In this document: positions 12,370 to 17,013 of the stretch, one piece after another
Layout: every line of letters begins with the position of its first letter
How positions within the stretch are numbered: the first letter of the stretch is position 1
Assembly (NCBI GenBank): GCA_964651325.1
Contig: CAZYXP010000064.1
Coordinates: 1 to 17,013 of the forward strand
DNA from: JADFOB01 sp964651325
GTDB taxonomy: Bacteria > Planctomycetota > Phycisphaerae > UBA1845
Length of the DNA: 17,013 nucleotides
Reading direction: 5' to 3'
Program-made: the position numbers and the translations under genes
Notes under the pieces: model-generated
What the model was told of the DNA's origin: nothing
Databases searched by the model: none
The model's input: only the letters and a program-made list of their open reading frames with translations

Positions 12370-14961
12370 ATGATGAAACACAAAAGCGTATTGCGGCAAC
12401 CGGTTGTTGGCATGGCCATGGCCGCCGTGGTGATGGTTTCACTCCCCATGGGATGTGGGGGTGGATTCCTCGGCCTTCAGGATTACCAGCGAGACCTGCT
12501 GTTTAACGGCTTGGCCGTGGCGGTGCTGCTGAACGGGCCAGACAATGCGACTCCGGCTGACGGCGCCGCGGGCAACCCGCTCCCCGGAGCCGAAGGTCCG
12601 CAAGGCCCCCAAGGTGCCGTCGGGCCGGCCGGTGCGGACGGAGCTGATGGCGCCGACGGAGCTGCTGGTGCAACGGGAGCTACCGGGCCTGCCGGACCAG
12701 ACGGAGCCCAGGGCCCTCAAGGTCCAGTGGGCGCGGATGGCCCCCAAGGTGCCGACGGCGCCGCCGGCGCGGCCGGATCGAACGGAGGCAACGGAGCGGA
12801 CGGCCAACCTGGTCGGCCTGGTCCGGAGTTCTTCGATGTCTTCATTGACGACTTCTTCGCCTCGTCCACCACAACGGATGCCTCGCTGCCCGTCGTGGCC
12901 GTGAGCATCGACACGCCGGCGCTTGGCCCTGGCGCAACCGGGGAAATCGCCTATCGAGTCGCGATTCCAAACAGCTACCCCGGCGGCAATGATGTAACGA
13001 TGCGGATGTTCTTCTATCGCAGCGGCCCGGCAAGCCCGGATTGCTTTGCATTCTCAGTCGATGGTCGTCGCCTGCGGCATGGTGATGCGGTCGGGTGCTA
13101 TGGTGGAGACCCAACTCAGAATTGCGTGGACGGGACGCGATGGGTACGCGTCGATGGGTCGTCAAATACAGGCGGCCCCGCAGGGGACCTTGCCGAGGGT
13201 GTTTTTCTGGTTGTGGATCTTCCGCTGAATTCCGCAGCCGGTTTGAACTTGCCCGACGACCTGGCCTCCGGCGACCTGCTCGCGTTTGAGATCAAACCAG
13301 CCGCTGTTGGCGGGCTTTATGATGAGAGTGGCCAGTATCAGGTTCTGGCCGTGGAGTTCTTCGAATCAAATGACCAAACGGCTTCGACCGAAGGGGCGAC
13401 TGTCTTCTTCTCCGCAGACACGCTCGAATGCCCGGGCGTATGCAGTGGCACTTTGCCGGACTGCAACAACAACGGCCGGCGCGACTTCTGTGACATCGAA
13501 GACGGCACGAGCCAAGACTGCAACGAGAACGGCATTCCGGACGAGTGCGACCTTTGCCCGGCACGGGAGCCCCAGACCGTGACAGCCGCCGTTGGCGGAG
13601 GTACGACTACCGGTGGTATTGTCTTCCTTTCCGGCGATGACGCCGATGATGAGGGACATTGCTGGGGTACCGTGGCCGCGCCGGATGGGGCGGCCTGTGC
13701 AGGGCTCTACCCAACCATTCTGAAATTCGCGGTCGATAACTCTTTGGCGCCAGGCAACGGCATTATTGCGATCGGCGTCAATGCCACGTCGGTCTTCGGT
13801 GTAAGTCTCTCCCTTGAGGCCTTAAACGTGTGGAACGACGTGGCCAACGGCGGTCCCGGGGCGACGATTACGCACGCCCGCACGCCGGCGGAAATCGCAG
13901 CCGTCAACTTCAACGACTATAAAGTGATCTACATTCCGTCAGTCGATTTCGCGGAAGAGGGCTTCGGCGGCATTCAGACGGCCGGCGGTATCATGACCAG
14001 CCAGTTGCAGGCACTCAACGCCCGTCAAGCGGACATAGTGGACTTTGTAAACGTTCAGCGTGGTGGGCTGATTGCCCTGACCGAGACGGACGCGCCGGAC
14101 GGATATGGATGGTTGCCCTTGCCGGTTCAAACGCAGGACAACGTCAATGAGTTCGTCTGTCCGACGGCCGCGTTGAACAGTGATTTCGGCGTTACCGCCA
14201 CGTGCGCCGACCTGACCCACCAGTTCTACCATACCGTCTTTACGGCTTTCCCGGCTTTCCTTCAGCCGCTAGCGGTTTCCGACAACGCGGCCGCCGAGGC
14301 GGTGCTGATCGGTGGCGTCAACGTGACGATCACCGGACAGATTTCGCTTCAGCCCGATGGCACGAGTGCCGACATCGGAACGATGCACACCGTGATCGCG
14401 CGAGTGATCGAAGCGGATCTTCCTTCTGGTCCCATTGCTGATATCGATGTGACCGTCACGGTACTCACCGGCCCCAACGCGGGCGTCACCGGCAGCGGGC
14501 TCACCGACATCAATGGCGAGTTCAGCTTCACGTACTCGGGCTTTGGTGGTGCGGGAATCGACGAAATCCAGGCTTCTTTTGTTCAAATTGGCACGCCGGA
14601 CGTCGTGCTCTCAAACGTCGTGACGCACACATGGATCAATCCCGATTGCTCCTTGGACTGCAACGCAAACGGCGTTCCGGACGAGTGTGAGGCCGATTGC
14701 AATGGCAACGGCGTTCCCGACGAATGCGACGGGGGTTGCCCCGAGTGCCAAGTAGACGCCGACTGCGAAATCGACGGCGATTTGTGCACCATAGATGTTT
14801 GTGATCCGCAGCTCTTCGTGTGCCAGGTCGCGGTTATCGATTGTGTGCCGGGCTCGGTATGCAATCCCGCCTCGGGGCAATGCGAAGAGGTTGATCTTTG
14901 TGTTGGTGTGACTTGTCCGCCCGAAACCATTTGCGATCCGACGACCGGAACGTGTAACTAG
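12370..14961 (+). CDS. Large surface protein with collagen-like stalk, DCN/PDECD repeats, Ig-like domain and Cys-rich tail
   Basis: Exported 863-residue modular protein of unknown function. Residues 1-28 form a signal peptide ending LPMG-Cys29, a lipobox-like site with Pro at -3 instead of the usual Leu. A motif GGGFLGLQDYQRDLL follows. Residues 73-151 are about 26 Gly-X-Y triplets, rich in Ala, Asp, Pro and Gln, expected to form a trimeric collagen-like stalk. Residues 155-350 are a domain shared with the next gene. Residues 364-394 hold two DCN-x-NG-x-x-D-x-CD repeats. Residues 402-640 may be one alpha/beta domain (IVFLSGDDADDEG start, YKVIYIPS strand), perhaps GATase/ThuA-like. Residues 650-757 resemble a bacterial Ig-like (Big-1 type) domain. 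Two further DCN repeats (763-787) and a cysteine-rich end finish it. Ca2+ binding by the acidic repeats is inferred. Start ATG 12370 is set by AGGAG. Confidence 0.88.
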   Translation: MMKHKSVLRQPVVGMAMAAVVMVSLPMGCGGGFLGLQDYQRDLLFNGLAVAVLLNGPDNATPADGAAGNPLPGAEGPQGPQGAVGPAGADGADGADGAAGATGATGPAGPDGAQGPQGPVGADGPQGADGAAGAAGSNGGNGADGQPGRPGPEFFDVFIDDFFASSTTTDASLPVVAVSIDTPALGPGATGEIAYRVAIPNSYPGGNDVTMRMFFYRSGPASPDCFAFSVDGRRLRHGDAVGCYGGDPTQNCVDGTRWVRVDGSSNTGGPAGDLAEGVFLVVDLPLNSAAGLNLPDDLASGDLLAFEIKPAAVGGLYDESGQYQVLAVEFFESNDQTASTEGATVFFSADTLECPGVCSGTLPDCNNNGRRDFCDIEDGTSQDCNENGIPDECDLCPAREPQTVTAAVGGGTTTGGIVFLSGDDADDEGHCWGTVAAPDGAACAGLYPTILKFAVDNSLAPGNGIIAIGVNATSVFGVSLSLEALNVWNDVANGGPGATITHARTPAEIAAVNFNDYKVIYIPSVDFAEEGFGGIQTAGGIMTSQLQALNARQADIVDFVNVQRGGLIALTETDAPDGYGWLPLPVQTQDNVNEFVCPTAALNSDFGVTATCADLTHQFYHTVFTAFPAFLQPLAVSDNAAAEAVLIGGVNVTITGQISLQPDGTSADIGTMHTVIARVIEADLPSGPIADIDVTVTVLTGPNAGVTGSGLTDINGEFSFTYSGFGGAGIDEIQASFVQIGTPDVVLSNVVTHTWINPDCSLDCNANGVPDECEADCNGNGVPDECDGGCPECQVDADCEIDGDLCTIDVCDPQLFVCQVAVIDCVPGSVCNPASGQCEEVDLCVGVTCPPETICDPTTGTCN
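12586..12825 (+). repeat. Gly-X-Y collagen-like repeat tract (first gene)
   Basis: About 26 uninterrupted Gly-X-Y codon triplets encode residues 73-151 of the upstream paralog. Proline is common in X and Gln/Asp/Ala in Y. Codons vary between triplets, so this is a conserved protein repeat rather than a freshly expanded DNA satellite. Confidence 0.9.
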
Positions 14962-15121
14962 GTTGTAAGGACCGGCACGCAAAAACAAACGCGGGCGTCG
15001 TGTTCCAAGGTGAACCGCGTCCAAGGGTGAATAGAGTTTGAATTTGGTGCGTAAGGAAACAGCTATGAACGTAGAAACGTTTCCTAAGAAAAACGTTGCT
15101 GATAGAAAGGAACGCAGGCCA
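14962..15121 (+). other. Gap between the two collagen-like genes
   Basis: This holds an imperfect hairpin at 14989-15020 (outer arms ACGCG/CGCGT, inner arms GTTC/GAAC, one-sided bulge) with no T run after it, so termination is doubtful. Two ribosome-like AAGGA sites stand at 15053-15057, before ATG 15065, and at 15107-15111, before ATG 15122. Confidence 0.4.
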
Positions 15122-17013
15122 ATGAAAGCCATGCGAATGACCGGAAAGAGGATGCTGGGGGCCGCTGCAATCATCGGCGGACTGATCATCGCCCCAATGG
15201 GCTGCGGCGGCGGCTTCCTGGGGCTGCAGGATTACGGACGCGATCTACTGCTTACAGGCGGTCTGGCCGCGGGGGTCTTGCTTTCGGATCAAAACGGCGG
15301 GGGCGATGGCGCCGCAAACGCGCCCTTGACAGACATCGAAGGGCCTCGCGGCTTGCCGGGCCAAGCGGGACCGGCGGGTGAGGCTGGCGCGGACGGAGAA
15401 GCTGGTGCGACCGGTGCTGACGGCGCCGACGGTCCTGCGGGACCGGCGGGTCCGCAGGGACCGACGGGCGCAGCAGGCGCGGCCGTCGCGGATGGTGCGG
15501 CAGGACCGGCGGGTCCGGCTGGGCCGGCGGGCGCACCGGGGTCGTCCGGTAGCCAGGGAGCCCAAGGCGCGGCCGGCGACGACTTCTTCACTGTCTTCGT
15601 GGACGATTTCTTCGCCACGTCCGCCACGGCGCAAGGCTCCCTTCCGATCGTCATGGTCGAGGTCACAGAGCCCGCGTTCGATATTGGCGTGGACGGCAGC
15701 GTCGCCATTGCTTATCGCGTGGCCATTCCGGAAATCTACGATACACCCAACGACGTGACCATGCGTCTGTTTCTCGACGTAACGGATCCCGATCTTCTTG
15801 AGTGTTTTGTCCTCACGGTCGACGGTCGGCGTTTGCGCAATGGCCAGGATGTAGAAACGTACGGCAGTACTCGATGGGTTCGCATTGACAATGTGGGAAC
15901 GATTCCGACCGAGGGCGGCCGGATTGAGCTGGTGGTAGATCTTCCGATTAACTCCGCCGAGGGGTTGGATTTTCCGGAAGTGGCCACCGGTGAACTGCTC
16001 GCGTTTGAATTGACGGCTGTCATGGGTTGCAACGGCGGGCAATCCGGCGGAGCAGCGGCTGGTTTTGGGTGTCCGGTGTACCATCTGGTGGGGGTCGAAT
16101 TCTTCGAGTCCACTGCCGGCGACGCGCGGACTTCCGGCGGTCAAGTGTTTGCAAGTCAGCAGGATGTGACCTGCCCAGACGACTGCAATTTTAACGGCAT
16201 CCCAGATGATCGGGACATCCTCGAGGGTATCAGCCAGGATTGCAACGCGAATTCGATTCCCGACGAATGTGACATCTCCTCCGAAACGAGCAACGACTGC
16301 CAACCCAACGGTATTCCGGACGAATGCGACATCGCCAACGCCGGTGGGGCGGGTGGCGACGTGGCCAACGCACTCGCCGCGGTCGGCGGGTTGATGTTCC
16401 CGCTGGATGGCAGCGAGGTCCCCGTAGATTTCTGCAGCGACGGAGCCACCGGCGCCGGGCCGGCACAGTGTACCGGAACGCCGCCGGACCAGCACAACGA
16501 CGACGACTCGGCTACGGTCGCGTTGCCGTTTTCGTTCGACCACTACGGAACGCTGTTCAGCTCGGCATTTATCAACAACAACGGCAATCTGTCGTTTGGC
16601 AATTTCTTCTCGACGTTTACCGCCACGGGCTTCCCGGTGGCCGACTTCCCGATGGTCGCGCCGTTCTGGGGTGACGTGGACACGGGCAATCCCAACAATC
16701 AGATTGGCGATGTCGTCATGCGGTTCATGGACGGCGACACAAGCGGCGGCGACGAGACGTTGATCGTGACGTGGAACGACGTCGGATACTTCAACGAGCA
16801 CGGCGACCTGCGGAGCACCTTCCAGGTGGCGATTTCCGATGGAACCAACCCGATAATGGGCATCGGCAACAACGTCTGCTTTAGCTACCAATCGATGCAG
16901 TGGACCACGGGCGATGCATCAAACGGCTCCGGCGGATTCGGCGGCGTGCCGGCCACGGTCGGCGTCAACGCCGGCAACGGCACCGATTTCTTCCAGATCG
17001 GCCGCTTCGATCA
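15122..17013 (+). CDS. Collagen-like surface protein with NIDO domain, partial at the window end
   Basis: Tandem paralog of the preceding gene; 630 codons are visible and the frame is open at the window end. I chose ATG 15122 (AAGGA ten bases before) because it gives a compact signal peptide, basic to residue 10, then hydrophobic, ending PMG-Cys28. ATG 15065 in the same frame, with its own AAGGA, would add 19 residues. The motif GGGFLGLQDYGRDLL follows the cysteine. Residues 74-152 are about 26 Gly-X-Y triplets with one Gly-to-Val break (VAD). Residues 154-350 match the shared domain (FFTVFVDDFFATS, DVTMRLF, TVDGRRLRNG, VVDLPINSA). Residues about 352-403 are three DCN/PDECD repeats at an exact 19-residue period. 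From about 460 comes a NIDO (nidogen-like) domain: FINNNGNLSFGNF, VAPFWGDVDTGNP, TWNDVGYFN, STFQVAISDG, QWTTGDAS, VGVNAGNGTDFF. Surface adhesion is inferred. Confidence 0.88.
   Translation, partial: MKAMRMTGKRMLGAAAIIGGLIIAPMGCGGGFLGLQDYGRDLLLTGGLAAGVLLSDQNGGGDGAANAPLTDIEGPRGLPGQAGPAGEAGADGEAGATGADGADGPAGPAGPQGPTGAAGAAVADGAAGPAGPAGPAGAPGSSGSQGAQGAAGDDFFTVFVDDFFATSATAQGSLPIVMVEVTEPAFDIGVDGSVAIAYRVAIPEIYDTPNDVTMRLFLDVTDPDLLECFVLTVDGRRLRNGQDVETYGSTRWVRIDNVGTIPTEGGRIELVVDLPINSAEGLDFPEVATGELLAFELTAVMGCNGGQSGGAAAGFGCPVYHLVGVEFFESTAGDARTSGGQVFASQQDVTCPDDCNFNGIPDDRDILEGISQDCNANSIPDECDISSETSNDCQPNGIPDECDIANAGGAGGDVANALAAVGGLMFPLDGSEVPVDFCSDGATGAGPAQCTGTPPDQHNDDDSATVALPFSFDHYGTLFSSAFINNNGNLSFGNFFSTFTATGFPVADFPMVAPFWGDVDTGNPNNQIGDVVMRFMDGDTSGGDETLIVTWNDVGYFNEHGDLRSTFQVAISDGTNPIMGIGNNVCFSYQSMQWTTGDASNGSGGFGGVPATVGVNAGNGTDFFQIGRFD
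15341..15577 (+). repeat. Gly-X-Y collagen-like repeat tract (second gene)
   Basis: About 26 triplets, nearly the same number as in the neighbouring paralog. One triplet, at 15482-15490, reads Val-Ala-Asp; its GTC codon is one base from GGC (Gly). The third-base pattern and order of triplets differ from the first gene, so the tracts have diverged while keeping length. Confidence 0.88.

Noticed and set aside
12586..12825. Repeat tract that might be taken for a CRISPR array or satellite
   Set aside because: The periodicity is nine bases and follows Gly-X-Y codons in frame; there are no constant repeats with unique spacers.
15245..16891. 548-codon open frame on the minus strand
   Set aside because: It is antisense to the collagen-like/NIDO gene. 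The plus frame has a signal peptide, Gly-X-Y repeats and domain landmarks, while this frame has no recognisable domain; GC-rich third positions keep it open.

Overview
The window looks like GC-rich chromosomal DNA from a member of the Planctomycetota, possibly the Phycisphaerae side. The main clues are the many DCN-x-NG-x-PDECD repeats in large secreted proteins, a signal-peptide/beta-domain/C-terminal-membrane-segment protein, and the mixture of ATG, GTG and TTG starts. The phylum is an inference from family character, not from a marker gene; no rRNA or tRNA is present.

Region 1 (about 90 to 5904, plus strand) is a tight operon for tryptophan breakdown through kynurenine: haaO, an ACMSD-type amidohydrolase gene, kynU, kmo, tryptophan 2,3-dioxygenase and kynurenine formamidase. 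A sigma70-like promoter candidate lies just before the first gene, and kynU/kmo overlap by 4 bases. Region 2 (5926 to about 10866, minus strand) faces it head-on, with 21 bases between the stop codons. In transcription order it carries a secreted S9 prolyl-oligopeptidase-family peptidase, an unusual SDR oxidoreductase, 2-aminomuconate 6-semialdehyde dehydrogenase and a RidA-type 2-aminomuconate deaminase.

Together the two arms encode every step from L-tryptophan to 2-oxohex-3-enedioate (4-oxalocrotonate): Trp, formylkynurenine, kynurenine, 3-hydroxykynurenine, 3-hydroxyanthranilate, ACMS, 2-aminomuconate semialdehyde, 2-aminomuconate, deaminated product. The usual bacterial decarboxylase/hydratase/aldolase genes for the end of the route are not in the window. 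The co-located SDR, which has Ser and Arg in place of the Tyr and Lys of the SDR active site, is a candidate for a reductive ending toward 2-oxoadipate. This is a hypothesis.

Region 3 (about 10867 to 12369) is sparse. It holds one small gene for a predicted membrane-anchored protein of unknown function and a roughly 630-base non-coding stretch with a cluster of strong hairpins.

Region 4 (12370 to the window end, plus strand) holds two tandem paralogous genes for large exported, probably surface-anchored proteins. Each has a signal peptide ending in an odd lipobox, a shared N-terminal motif, a Gly-X-Y collagen-like stalk of about 25 triplets, a shared globular domain of about 190 residues, and acidic DCN/PDECD repeats. 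Their C-terminal halves then differ completely: a possible Rossmann-like domain plus an Ig-like domain plus a Cys-rich tail in the first, and a NIDO (nidogen-like) domain in the second, which runs off the window. No convincing rho-independent terminator, CRISPR array, insertion sequence or tRNA was found.
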